Shown: positions 52,680-60,684, counted from the first letter of the stretch. The stretch: 64,000 nucleotides of DNA from Ruminococcaceae bacterium AB4001 (GCA_000621765.1 JHXJ01000015.1:1-64000), one strand, 5' to 3'. Translations and numbers: made by a program. The notes: generated by a model not told the origin, from the sequence alone.

Positions 52680-53810
52680 TCAGGTATACGTTCCCAGATA
52701 AGCAAATTCCGTAGGTTCTGCATCAAGCTCGCAGAGGAGGGCGATGACTTCGTCTGAGTAGACGGAAGCTTCGAAGTCGAGATAGAACATGAATTCGAAA
52801 TCTTTACCGGCGATCGGACGTGACTCAATCTTTGTGAGGTTGAGTCCAAGAGCTGAGAACTTTGCAAGTGTGTCAGCGAGTGCACCAGGAGTGTGACCGA
52901 GAGCGAGCATAACGGATGTCTTGGAAGCGCCGGGGAAGATCATGAGTTCTTTGGTGATGCAGATGAATCTAGTGTAATTGTTGTCAGTATTCTGGATGTC
53001 ATCCTTGATAGCCTCAAGACCATAGAGCTGCTGGCAGTCATCAGATGAGATCGCAGCGACGTCTTTTCTACCGGAGTCAGCAACATTCTTTGCAGCGACA
53101 GCAGTGTTCTCGACGATGTTGACCTTGATATCCGGGTGCTCTTTGAGGAACTTGCTGCACTGGCCGATTGCCTGGTTGTGGGAATAGACTTCGCGGATAT
53201 CCTCAAATCTTGCGCCGTGATTTGCGAGGAGCTTGTGGCTGATCCTTAATTTGAAATCTCTTACGATGTGGAAATTGTGTCCGACCATGAGGTCATAAAC
53301 CTGGGTTACGGAACCGAATGAACTGTTTTCGATAGGGAGGATGCCGAATTTGCAAAGGCCGGACTCGACTGCCTGGAAGACACCGTCGAAAGTCCTGAAA
53401 TACATGATGTTGGGATGGCTGAAGATCTTGTCTGTGGCGATCTGGGAGTAAGCGCCTTCGATGCCCTGGCAGGCGACCATGGGTGACTTGGGAAGTTCCT
53501 TAGGAGTTGTCTCCAAAGCCTTCTTGATCTGGTCTGCAAGCTCTGTGCGTGTGCCGTATTCCGTGTTGCGGTATGAGTGACTCAGATTGAACATCGTGGT
53601 GAACAATACACGCTCGTAGTTATCGATAAGTGAGTTTGAGCTTTCAAGTCCCGCCAGATAACTGCGCTCGTAGCGTCTGCTCTTCAATGCGATCTCGGAT
53701 TTGCTCAAAGTCTCATTCGCTTTCTTGCTCGCTTCCAAGCGTTCCGCGAAAAGCTCCTTGATCTGCTCGTCGATCTCTTCGATTCTTTTGCCTGCCTGTT
53801 TCTGTGTCAT
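52680..53810 (-). CDS. pheA: Chorismate mutase / prephenate dehydratase (P-protein)
   Basis: This bifunctional enzyme turns chorismate into prephenate and then phenylpyruvate, the branch to phenylalanine. The 376-residue protein has a helical chorismate mutase domain (about 1-90, RIEEIDEQIKELFAERLEAS). The prephenate dehydratase domain spans about 105-285 (GIEGAYSQIA, PIENSSFGSV, NNYTRF), and an ACT domain at about 293-370, with GALADTL and the ESRP motif that binds Phe, gives feedback inhibition. CGGAGGAAAAG precedes the ATG. A terminator ends just before this ribosome site and belongs to a leader-peptide attenuator. Confidence 0.95.
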   Translation of the reverse strand: MTQKQAGKRIEEIDEQIKELFAERLEASKKANETLSKSEIALKSRRYERSYLAGLESSNSLIDNYERVLFTTMFNLSHSYRNTEYGTRTELADQIKKALETTPKELPKSPMVACQGIEGAYSQIATDKIFSHPNIMYFRTFDGVFQAVESGLCKFGILPIENSSFGSVTQVYDLMVGHNFHIVRDFKLRISHKLLANHGARFEDIREVYSHNQAIGQCSKFLKEHPDIKVNIVENTAVAAKNVADSGRKDVAAISSDDCQQLYGLEAIKDDIQNTDNNYTRFICITKELMIFPGASKTSVMLALGHTPGALADTLAKFSALGLNLTKIESRPIAGKDFEFMFYLDFEASVYSDEVIALLCELDAEPTEFAYLGTYT

Positions 53811-53830
53811 GTTCTTTTCCTCCGTGAAAT

Positions 53831-53909
53831 AAAAAGTCCCGCAGTTTTGTTCACTGCGGGGCTCTGTTATCTAAACTTGATAAATGTAATCTATTTACAT
53901 GCAGTGAAC
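53831..53909 (-). promoter_or_regulatory. pheA transcription attenuator
   Basis: On the minus strand segment 2 (53909-53901, GTTCACTGC) can pair perfectly with segment 3 (53857-53849). Segment 3 overlaps the left arm of a terminator (53860-53853 with 53845-53838) followed by ACTTTTTATTT. Segment 1 (53960-53952) inside the leader peptide pairs over 9 bases with 53901-53893, freeing the terminator. This is the complete 1:2 / 2:3 / 3:4 layout of a ribosome-controlled attenuator. Confidence 0.88.
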
Positions 53910-53974
53910 TAATTACCCCTATTCGTAAAGGCAAAAAAGAAAAAGTCACGCCATGTAAATGCATATTTATTCAT
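53909..53974 (-). CDS. pheL: Phe-rich leader peptide of pheA
   Basis: The 21-codon frame begins MNKYAFTWRD, continues with FFFF-A-F and ends TNRGN then TAG, so five of six consecutive codons (11-16) specify Phe, seven residues after another Phe. When Phe-tRNA is scarce the ribosome stalls here, covers segment 1 and allows the antiterminator 2:3 to form. The gene name follows E. coli pheL by function, not homology. There is no ribosome site; the TATAAT of the promoter ends six bases before the ATG, so translation probably starts at the 5' end of the RNA. Confidence 0.88.
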   Translation of the reverse strand: MNKYAFTWRDFFFFAFTNRGN

Positions 53975-53980
53975 GCGGCA

Positions 53981-54008
53981 ATTATATACTTTTCAGCAAG
54001 AATGTAAA
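53981..54008 (-). promoter_or_regulatory. Promoter of the pheL-pheA transcript
   Basis: On the minus strand TTTACA (54008-54003) and TATAAT (53986-53981) are 16 bases apart. The start point should fall on or next to the A of the leader ATG. Confidence 0.8.
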
Positions 54009-54273
54009 CACTTTTGTTGAAATCTGTTCGAAAAGTTTTCCTGCCCGCCCCTTATCGCGCCGACAATGTATACATATAAAACGGCATGTTTTCCGACAAG
54101 CTTTCCGACAAAACCTCTGAAAACCTTGCAGATTATTACAAAAATCATCCTGCGGGCTGCCATTTCCCCTGCAAAACCCCTGAAAAAACCGACAAGGAAA
54201 TATATATCCGGGAATGGTATTTTCGGAGGGAATCCGACATAAAACCGCTCCAATATTAAAATAATATAATTTA

Positions 54274-54282
54274 TGCTACAAT
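54274..54282 (+). promoter_or_regulatory. Extended -10 promoter of murT
   Basis: TGCTACAAT (54274-54282) fits an extended -10 box and ends eight bases before ATG 54291. No Shine-Dalgarno sequence lies between, so the mRNA is likely leaderless. Confidence 0.6.
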
Positions 54283-54290
54283 TACTGCCG

Positions 54291-55640
54291 ATGAAGATCA
54301 GAGTGTTTACAGCAATCCTTGTTTGTAAGGTTATAAGATGCTTGGCTAAACTTATGGGCCGCGGCTCAAGTTTGCCGGGAAAGTATGCTCTTAAGATATG
54401 CCCCGACATCCTTTCGTGCCTGAAGCTCCCTGAGCTTTCTATTGCTGTGACCGGCTCCAACGGCAAGACTTCCACGGTCGAGATGATCGCTCATGTACTC
54501 AAGAACAACGGCCTCAGCGTTGCCTATAACAAGGAAGGTTCAAACCAGATCGAAGGCGTCGTCACTTTCCTTATCGGCGATTCTACCATGGGCGGCAAGG
54601 TCAAGAGCGACGTGGTCCTGTTAGAAGCCGACGAGAGATATTCGAGACACATCTTCAAGTATTTCCACCCGAAGTATTTTGTCATTAATAACCTGTATAG
54701 GGACCAGATGACCAGAAACGGCCATCCCGAGTTTATCAAGAGCATCATCGGCCAGGCTATCTACGACGACATGACGCTTATCTTAAACGCCGATGATCCG
54801 CTCGTTGCAAGTTTCGGCAAGGGAAGAGAAGGCACGATCTATTTCGGTGCGGACAATCTCCCGACCGACGTGAAGACTCACGAAGGAATTTATGATGACG
54901 GCAAATACTGCCCCATCTGCAAGTCTCCGATGGAGTACGAGTATTACCACTATAACCACATCGGCAAGTTCAGATGCACGTCCTGCGGTTTTGCAAGACA
55001 TGATACGGATCACGCGCTGACTTCGACACAGGAGACAGCAGACGGCAAGGCTTCCGTCACGATAGACAACAAATACAACATCCCGGTATTCTTCTCAGGC
55101 ATCTACCATTGCTATAACATCCTTGCGGCATTCACGGCTTCCGCTGCCGCAGGCATCGATCCGGCAAAAGCTGCTGAGGCATTAGGCGGCTATATCTTAA
55201 AGTCCGGCCGTATTTCCGATTTTACACTTGGCAAGACCGAAGGCAGGCTCCTTCTCTCAAAGCACGAAAACTCAGTATCCTACGACCGTTCTATCGATGT
55301 CGTCGTAAAGGACAAGAGAAAGAAGAGCGTCATGTTCATTGTCGACGCGATCTCGCGCAAATACTACACTTCCGATTCAAGCTGGCTCTGGGACATCGAT
55401 TTCGAGAAACTTAAGAGCGCAGACATCGACAGGATAATCCTTGCCGGACAGTACTGCGATGACCTGGCCGTCAGATTTGATCTCGCAGGGATCGACAGCG
55501 GAAAGATCAAGGTTTTCGAGCTCGTGACAGACGCGGCCGAATACTGCAGGAACGATCTCGATTCATTCCTTTACGTGATCACGTGTTTCTCCGATAAAGA
55601 GAAGATCCTTTCTGAAGTAACAAGGAGGGAGCTCGCATGA
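54291..55640 (+). CDS. murT: MurT-like Mur ligase-family protein
   Basis: MurT with GatD amidates the D-Glu of lipid II in Gram-positive bacteria. The 449-residue protein has the Mur ligase P-loop AVTGSNGKTSTVEMI (about 52-66), LLEADERYSR, NLYRDQM, a four-Cys zinc ribbon (CPIC about 211, CTSC about 231) and a C-terminal DUF1727-like domain with SSWLWDIDFEKL. The usual KNPxG stretch at the start of DUF1727 is replaced (SKHENSVSYDRS), so it is a divergent member. I chose ATG 54291 by match to MurT N-termini and promoter position. Its end overlaps gatD by four bases. Confidence 0.82.
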   Translation: MKIRVFTAILVCKVIRCLAKLMGRGSSLPGKYALKICPDILSCLKLPELSIAVTGSNGKTSTVEMIAHVLKNNGLSVAYNKEGSNQIEGVVTFLIGDSTMGGKVKSDVVLLEADERYSRHIFKYFHPKYFVINNLYRDQMTRNGHPEFIKSIIGQAIYDDMTLILNADDPLVASFGKGREGTIYFGADNLPTDVKTHEGIYDDGKYCPICKSPMEYEYYHYNHIGKFRCTSCGFARHDTDHALTSTQETADGKASVTIDNKYNIPVFFSGIYHCYNILAAFTASAAAGIDPAKAAEALGGYILKSGRISDFTLGKTEGRLLLSKHENSVSYDRSIDVVVKDKRKKSVMFIVDAISRKYYTSDSSWLWDIDFEKLKSADIDRIILAGQYCDDLAVRFDLAGIDSGKIKVFELVTDAAEYCRNDLDSFLYVITCFSDKEKILSEVTRRELA

Positions 55641-56359
55641 ACGTGAAGATCCTTTACCTTTATCCTGATTTCATGAATCTCTACGGCGACAACGGCAACG
55701 TCAGGATCCTCGAGCGCAGACTCCAAGACCAGGGTTTTGATGTCGAGACAGTAAGGAAAACCATCACTGATAAGGACATCTGCTTTGAAGACGTTGACTT
55801 CGTTTATATGGGCTCAGGTTTCGAGAGCAACAGAAACAAGGTTGCATCTCATCTTGCACAGTTCAGGGAAGGCCTTGTAAAAGCAATTGATGACGGCGTT
55901 CCGATGCTCTTTACCGGCAACAGCTACGACATCCTCGGCGATAAGATAGAGGGCGCCAACGGAGAGATTACACAGGGCCTTAAGTTATTTGATTTTAATT
56001 TCAAAGAACAGTCCGAAAAGCGTTTCACGGGCGACGTGGTCCTTGAAGATCCTGAGACAAAGGATATCCTGGTCGGCTTCGTTAACCGCGCCGGCGCTCC
56101 GGAAGACTGGGACGGATTTGCATATAACGCGATCAAGGTGATCGGAAATGTTCCGCTCAAGAAAGACGGCGTCAGGAAGAACAATCTTCTGGGCATAAGC
56201 CTCATTGGTCCCGTGCTCCTGAAGAACCCCAAGATCGCCGAATCCTTTGTCAGGATCATATGCGGACGCAAGGGGACAGAATACAAGGAAGTAAGCTATC
56301 CCAATTCCGAACGGAGCCACGAAAAGACACGCAAAGCCCTGCTTGAAGCGGAGGCCTGA
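55637..56359 (+). CDS. gatD: GatD-like amidotransferase lacking catalytic residues
   Basis: GatD normally hydrolyses glutamine and passes ammonia to MurT. The 240-residue protein aligns along its length with GatD (LYPDFMNLYGDNGNV at the start, RFTGDVVLE near 129, GPVLLKNP near 191). The nucleophile position of the CGGYQ motif reads GNSYD, giving Gly at residue 94, and the catalytic His of LHGP is Ile (LIGP, residue 190). Arg 129 at the glutamine-binding position is kept. It is therefore probably inactive as a glutaminase. GGAGGG lies inside the end of murT. It may be structural, or MurT may use free ammonia. Confidence 0.82.
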   Translation: MNVKILYLYPDFMNLYGDNGNVRILERRLQDQGFDVETVRKTITDKDICFEDVDFVYMGSGFESNRNKVASHLAQFREGLVKAIDDGVPMLFTGNSYDILGDKIEGANGEITQGLKLFDFNFKEQSEKRFTGDVVLEDPETKDILVGFVNRAGAPEDWDGFAYNAIKVIGNVPLKKDGVRKNNLLGISLIGPVLLKNPKIAESFVRIICGRKGTEYKEVSYPNSERSHEKTRKALLEAEA

Positions 56360-56408
56360 TTAAACGACAAAGATTATTGTGATATACTGATTAATCGGGA
56401 GGGATAAT

Positions 56409-57575
56409 ATGGCTGATACAATTAAATGCCCGAATTGCGGGTCCAATCTCACACTTAATGCAGATACACAAAAGCTTGAATGTCCGAACTGCGGATCGTT
56501 CTTCGATCCTTCTTCGCTCGCAGTAAAAGTAGAAGAACTCGAGGCAAAGAGGGCTGAACCGACAGATCCCGCACAGGACGTCAATTCTCCAGTCTCACAG
56601 GCCCAGGCGCAGGCACAAGCGCAAGCACAAGCACAAGCACAGGCTCAAACTCAGGCACAAACACAGGCGCAGGCACAGGTCCAGCCTGAGGGCGCACCGG
56701 AGCAGACCGAATTCGTCTGCAATTCTTGCGGCGCCAAGCTCGTCACGGATTCACATACCGCTGCTACATTCTGCGCTTTCTGCGGCTCCCCGGCACTTGT
56801 CGGAAAGAGACTGACTGAGCAGTTCCAGCCGCAGTACATGATTCCTTTCAAATACTCAAGAAAGTCCGCTGAAGAAGCTTTCATCAAGTGGGCAGGAAAG
56901 GGCAAGTGGACACCGTTCGGATTCGTTTCAAAGAAGAACGTAGCTAAGATGACAGGTCTTTATGTACCGTTCTGGCTCTTCAACATCTATGCGACAGTCG
57001 ACGCCAGCGGAACGGCTGACAAGATACACTACAAGGGCGATGACGAGATCATCGAGACCTATTCTTTTGAGCGTCATGCAAATCCCGTCTGGACCAATGT
57101 CCCTTTGGACGGCGAGACGAGGATCGACGACGCGTTGATGGAAGCAATTGAGCCTTTCGATTTCAAGGCGCTTATTCCTTATGATTACAGATATCTTCCG
57201 GGATTCTACGCAGACAGGTACGACCTGACTCCGCAGGACCTTTCCGCACGTGCTACGAAGAGAGGCCTTGACGGCCTTGATAAAGCCCTCAAGGGTTCAC
57301 TGAAGGGTACTTTCGACAGATACAGGATCGCCAAGAACATGAGCAGGATCGATTCGATGGAAGCAAACTACGCGTTGCTGCCCATATGGTTCCTGTCTTA
57401 TAAGTACCGCAATAAGTTCTACTATTTCGCAATGAACGGACAGACAGGCGAAGTTGCCGGAACGATCCCGGTAAGCCCTGTTAAGAAGATGATGTTCTTC
57501 TTCATCGTCCTTGCTATTCTGGCCGTTATCACCAGGTTCGTCTTGGGTATTATCATGAGGGGGTTCTGGGGATGA
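56409..57575 (+). CDS. Zinc-ribbon membrane protein with Ala-Gln repeat
   Basis: The 388-residue protein has two zinc ribbons (CPNC...CPNCG about 7-30; CNSCG...CAFCG about 102-124), joined by a linker with about 13 Ala-Gln or Thr-Gln dipeptides (about 65-95) encoded by a hexamer-like microsatellite. A domain of about 220 residues follows, then a C-terminal membrane helix (about 360-382). It is a longer paralogue of the protein at 25553. GGGAGGG precedes the ATG. Its stop overlaps the TPM gene start (ATGA), so the two products likely act together at the membrane. Confidence 0.78.
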   Translation: MADTIKCPNCGSNLTLNADTQKLECPNCGSFFDPSSLAVKVEELEAKRAEPTDPAQDVNSPVSQAQAQAQAQAQAQAQAQTQAQTQAQAQVQPEGAPEQTEFVCNSCGAKLVTDSHTAATFCAFCGSPALVGKRLTEQFQPQYMIPFKYSRKSAEEAFIKWAGKGKWTPFGFVSKKNVAKMTGLYVPFWLFNIYATVDASGTADKIHYKGDDEIIETYSFERHANPVWTNVPLDGETRIDDALMEAIEPFDFKALIPYDYRYLPGFYADRYDLTPQDLSARATKRGLDGLDKALKGSLKGTFDRYRIAKNMSRIDSMEANYALLPIWFLSYKYRNKFYYFAMNGQTGEVAGTIPVSPVKKMMFFFIVLAILAVITRFVLGIIMRGFWG

Positions 57576-58456
57576 GTGAAAATCTTGAGATCAATGAGAT
57601 CAATCAGAATCAGGACAAGGGCCCTAAGCTGTCGGTACTGTCCGAACTTAACGGCGCTTCCATCACCGTCGGAATCGCGCTGATAGTAATCATCATTTTG
57701 AGCATAGCGTTCTATATCTTCATGAACCTGTCACCGAAGAAGACCGTCAAGGTCGTCGATGATGCAGGTCTCTTTACGGAAGATGAACTCGAAGACATCA
57801 AGGATGCCGCAAAGGATCTCTCGAAGGAGAAAGACATCAACGTCGTTATCGTTACGACGAAGGAAAAAGGCGGCAAATACACCAATTCCGATGAGGATGA
57901 GAAGAGATTTGCGGAAGATTATTACATGAAGAGCGTAAAGACAGTGCCTCTCCAGAACAATTCCGGCGTCTGCATCCTGATCGATGTCACGCTCGATTAC
58001 CAGGGCGGCAGATTCTTCTGGCTCTACACATACGGAACGGCTCATTTCGCAGTAAGCGACGATGAGTGCTACGGCCTTTTCAGAAGATACCTGGACCAGC
58101 TCGGAAGCGGTGAATACGGCACGGCTGTCGAAAACATCACTAAAGACCTTAACCGGTATTCATATCAGAGTTATACGGCGATCGTATTCTTTACGATAAT
58201 TATCCCCATCGGCCTGTCTCTTATCGTTACAGGCATGGCTTCGCCGAAGAGAAGGCTCGACAAGCTCCCTGCCATCAGCACTTATTCCATGCCCGGTTCT
58301 CATGAAGTCGATGCTAAGGATGTATTCAAGAGCAAGAGGGTTATCCATCACGAGTCGTCAAGCAGCGGCGGAGGCGGTTACTCCGGCGGCGGTGGCGGCG
58401 GCTTCTCCGGTGGCGGAGGAGGCGGATTCTCCGGCGGTGGCGGCGGACGCTTCTGA
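57572..58456 (+). CDS. TPM-domain membrane protein with Gly-rich tail
   Basis: The 294-residue protein has a membrane helix (about 30-52), a TPM domain (about 58-175, VVDDAGLFTEDELEDIKDAA) and a second helix (about 195-218). A soluble tail ends in a Gly/Ser/Phe repeat (GGGGGGFSGGGGGGF type). TPM domains occur in plant thylakoid phosphatase TLP18.3 and in many bacterial membrane proteins whose roles are unclear. The tail resembles those of YgcG-type proteins. It is translationally coupled to the zinc-ribbon gene. Confidence 0.85.
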   Translation: MSENLEINEINQNQDKGPKLSVLSELNGASITVGIALIVIIILSIAFYIFMNLSPKKTVKVVDDAGLFTEDELEDIKDAAKDLSKEKDINVVIVTTKEKGGKYTNSDEDEKRFAEDYYMKSVKTVPLQNNSGVCILIDVTLDYQGGRFFWLYTYGTAHFAVSDDECYGLFRRYLDQLGSGEYGTAVENITKDLNRYSYQSYTAIVFFTIIIPIGLSLIVTGMASPKRRLDKLPAISTYSMPGSHEVDAKDVFKSKRVIHHESSSSGGGGYSGGGGGGFSGGGGGGFSGGGGGRF

Positions 58457-58501
58457 TGTGTTAAAATATCGCGGATATTTTCAAGTAAGCGAAGGATAAT
58501 T

Positions 58502-59227
58502 ATGCTCAGCATCGTCGTGCCTGCTTATAACGAAGGCGAACACATCTACGATAATCTTATGGTCATTGACAAGGCGCTCAGTGCGTTTTCGTCTGACTAC
58601 GAGATCATCGCAGTTAATGACGGAAGTCGCGATAACACGGGCGATGAGGTCAGACGTGCTGCAAAAGACAATCCCAACATCAAGGATTTCGGCTATGACG
58701 TAAACCGCGGCAAGGGCGGTGCGGTCTCCTGGGGAGCCATAAACAGCAAGGGCGACATCGTGGGATTCATCGACGCCGACCTGGACCTTTCACCGGACCT
58801 CATCAGCGGTTACTATACCGAGCTTATCGCAACGGGTTCTGATGTCGTTATCGGATCCAAGATGCATAAGGATTCCAAACTCGAATATCCTGCGGCCAGA
58901 AAGCTCTTTTCTTTTTGCTATTTCATCATGCTCAAAGTCCTTTTCGGGCTTAAGTGCCATGACACCCAGACCGGTCTTAAGCTCTATAAGGGTTCTCTGA
59001 TAAGGGAGATAGCTCCTTTAAGAAGGATTGACGGCTATGCCTTTGATATTGAGCTTTTAGCGCTTGCATCCAGGAAAAAGGCCAAGCTCACCGAGATGCC
59101 GGTCGAGCTGAATTATACGAGAAACCAGTCCTTCGGCAGGATCAAGTTCAGGGACGTCTGGAAGATGTTCACCGACACCTGGAAGATCTGGTGGAACCTG
59201 AGAGTAAGAAAGAATTATTTCAAGTGA
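58502..59227 (+). CDS. Family 2 glycosyltransferase (DPM1-like)
   Basis: The 241-residue protein has the GT-A fold: VPAYNEGEHIYDNL (about 6-19), VNDGSRDNTGDEV (about 39-51), RGKGGAVSWG and the metal site DADLDLSPDL (about 89-98). The absence of C-terminal helices suggests a soluble or peripheral enzyme that moves a sugar onto a lipid phosphate, as in dolichol/undecaprenyl-phosphate mannosyltransferases. GCGAAGGA precedes the ATG. A perfect 8-bp palindrome lies in the spacer upstream (58467-58485 region). Confidence 0.88.
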   Translation: MLSIVVPAYNEGEHIYDNLMVIDKALSAFSSDYEIIAVNDGSRDNTGDEVRRAAKDNPNIKDFGYDVNRGKGGAVSWGAINSKGDIVGFIDADLDLSPDLISGYYTELIATGSDVVIGSKMHKDSKLEYPAARKLFSFCYFIMLKVLFGLKCHDTQTGLKLYKGSLIREIAPLRRIDGYAFDIELLALASRKKAKLTEMPVELNYTRNQSFGRIKFRDVWKMFTDTWKIWWNLRVRKNYFK

Positions 59228-59255
59228 GGCATAAGAGCATATTGCCTCACTTTTT
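59224..59255 (+). terminator. Terminator of the glycosyltransferase gene
   Basis: An 8-bp perfect stem (59224-59231 with 59243-59250) with five T overlaps the stop codon of the gene. Confidence 0.88.
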
Positions 59256-59310
59256 CATTCATAATGACCTAAAAATGTAACTATTTGTTCGAGTATTATT
59301 CACGTTGTTT

Positions 59311-59319
59311 TGTTATACT
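59311..59319 (+). promoter_or_regulatory. Extended -10 promoter of the HD gene
   Basis: TGTTATACT forms an extended -10 box and ends seven bases before GTG 59327. No ribosome site lies between them. Confidence 0.55.
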
Positions 59320-59326
59320 TAGCGAG

Positions 59327-59953
59327 GTGCTAGAACACGCTTTGATAATATCAAAGCATAAGAGGTATGGATTGGCTTTACATTTTGCAAAACGCATAAC
59401 TGAATACAGACTTGCTAAGGATCTGTTCACACGTGGAAAAGATATCATCTTGAGCCCCGAAGCTCAGGTTATGAAGGAATTTACACAGCATGGTGAGACA
59501 ACTGTTTTTGAGCATTGCATCGCAGTTGCAAAGTTCAGCCTTCTTATCGCATATTTCCTTGAAAGAACACTTAAGATAGAAGTAAATAAGGACAGCCTTG
59601 TAAGAGGCGCGCTCCTTCACGACTATTTCCTCTACGACTGGCACGTTAAGGGCAGCGCACAGGGCCTTCACGGTTTTACACATCCCCGTGTTGCCAAAGA
59701 GAATGCAGACAGGGACTTCGGTCTTAATGATATCGAGAGAGACATAATCGCAAAGCACATGTTCCCTCTGACACCTTTCCTTCCCATGTACCGTGAGAGC
59801 GTCATCGTAAGCCTTGCTGACAAGTGGTGCGCTCTGGCAGAGACATTCAAGATCGATGTGTCTTCCTACATCATCTACCGCGTAAATTTCCGTATCGCAC
59901 TTGCGAACGGAGACTATTCCATCGACTACGGCGAGACTTTGGCTGAAGCTTAA
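59327..59953 (+). CDS. HD-domain phosphohydrolase-like protein
   Basis: The 208-residue protein has an HD fold: H in VFEHCIAVAKFS (about 64), the HD pair in ALLHDYFLYDWH (about 96-97), the segment HGFTHPRVA and a second-shell D in SLADKWCAL. HD proteins are metal-dependent phosphohydrolases, often on nucleotides; the substrate is unknown. This exact pattern is common in clostridia. I place the start at GTG 59327, 42 bases after the earliest possible TTG. The promoter sits in between, which makes the earlier start unlikely. Confidence 0.8.
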   Translation: MLEHALIISKHKRYGLALHFAKRITEYRLAKDLFTRGKDIILSPEAQVMKEFTQHGETTVFEHCIAVAKFSLLIAYFLERTLKIEVNKDSLVRGALLHDYFLYDWHVKGSAQGLHGFTHPRVAKENADRDFGLNDIERDIIAKHMFPLTPFLPMYRESVIVSLADKWCALAETFKIDVSSYIIYRVNFRIALANGDYSIDYGETLAEA

Positions 59954-59955
59954 GT

Positions 59956-59961
59956 TATAAT
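59956..59961 (+). promoter_or_regulatory. -10 box six bases before the Nudix start
   Basis: TATAAT ends exactly six bases before ATG 59968, and there is no Shine-Dalgarno sequence. It implies either a leaderless mRNA or, less likely, co-translation with the HD gene that ends 15 bases upstream of the ATG. Confidence 0.5.
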
Positions 59962-59967
59962 TCTCAC

Positions 59968-60459
59968 ATGCGTGTCGAGAATCTCACAACATTGATCTAC
60001 ATTACAAGGGGCAGCGACTGCCTCTTTATCCGCAAGACCAGAAAAGGCGATATGAACCTTGATAAGTATCTGGGCATCGGCGGTCATTTCGAAAAGGACG
60101 AGACAGCAGAAGAATGCGTCTTGAGGGAATTGAATGAAGAGGCGGCTATCTGCCTCACATCTCTTGAGGAATTCCGTTACAGGGGACTGATAACATTTAT
60201 TTCTTCTGAATACCCGACCGAGTACATGCATGTGTTTACGGCATCCGTTGCTGACGGATTTGAGCTCCCGGAACAGGCCTGTGACGAAGGCGAACTCTGC
60301 TGGGTACCGCTTGCTGACATCAATGACCTGCCCGTCTGGGAGGGCGATAAGATCATGTTCGACTACCTTTTCGGCTCGATGAAAGACTCCGGATTCTTTA
60401 CCATGAAGTTCCGTTATGAAGGCAGTGTCCTGGCCGAACACGAGGAGAAAAACTGGTAA
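59968..60459 (+). CDS. Nudix hydrolase, MTH1-like
   Basis: The 163-residue protein has the Nudix box GHFEKDETAEECVLRELNEE followed by AA (about 38-60) and the fold of 8-oxo-dGTP/purine NTP pyrophosphatases (start TTLIYITRGSDCLFIRK). Such enzymes remove oxidised nucleotides, but other NTPs are possible. The last two residues of the usual box (x-G) are Ala-Ala, a small deviation. There is no ribosome site; see the -10 box just upstream. Confidence 0.85.
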   Translation: MRVENLTTLIYITRGSDCLFIRKTRKGDMNLDKYLGIGGHFEKDETAEECVLRELNEEAAICLTSLEEFRYRGLITFISSEYPTEYMHVFTASVADGFELPEQACDEGELCWVPLADINDLPVWEGDKIMFDYLFGSMKDSGFFTMKFRYEGSVLAEHEEKNW

Positions 60460-60491
60460 CAACGCACCCGGACCTGACTGACAGTTCCTTG

Positions 60492-60520
60492 TTGCCAGAC
60501 CTGTTCCGATATGTTATATT
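60492..60520 (+). promoter_or_regulatory. Promoter of the MFS exporter leader
   Basis: TTGCCA (60492-60497) and TATATT (60515-60520) are 17 bases apart, with TG one base before the -10 box. Start of transcription near 60527 leaves a leader of about 185 bases before the exporter. Confidence 0.8.
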
Positions 60521-60545
60521 TCACTTGAAATTCTTAAGAAAGGCG

Positions 60546-60684
60546 CTTCTCACATGCACTGGATAACAATAAACATCCATCTTATGTTCGGTTCCATTGT
60601 TGCTTCCTGTGGGAGAAGTCTGCCTGTTTGCAGGAAATAATCAATATAATCCGAACTTAAATTTCTGATGACTTCTCCTTTTTC
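60546..60684 (+). promoter_or_regulatory. Attenuator before the MFS exporter
   Basis: GGAGAAGTC (60612-60620) pairs perfectly with GACTTCTCC (60670-60678), which is followed by TTTTTC: a terminator 27 bases before the exporter ATG. The same left arm with its TGTG prefix can pair instead with CTTCTCACA (60546-60554) at the leader-peptide start. Ribosome position on the leader peptide would choose between the folds. Confidence 0.7.
60554..60640 (+). CDS. Candidate regulatory leader peptide of the MFS exporter
   Basis: A 28-codon frame begins MHWITINIHLMFGSIVASCG and ends at TAA 60638-60640. GAAAGG lies ten bases before the ATG. Its last codons cover the left arm of the terminator, so a ribosome stalled there by an antibiotic would block termination, as in erm, msr and tet(M)-type leaders. 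The sequence does not match a leader I remember. Confidence 0.6.
   Translation: MHWITINIHLMFGSIVASCGRSLPVCRK

Noticed and set aside
53811-53990. T-box riboswitch before pheA
   Set aside because: No T-box consensus or specifier-loop arrangement is visible; the Phe-codon leader explains the fold.
53993-54475. 160-residue open frame on the minus strand
   Set aside because: It covers the pheA promoter region and the antisense of murT; no ribosome site or motif.
56598-56690. Assembly artefact in the Ala-Gln repeat region
   Set aside because: The frame stays open through the repeat and both flanking zinc ribbons are intact, so a real microsatellite linker is more likely.
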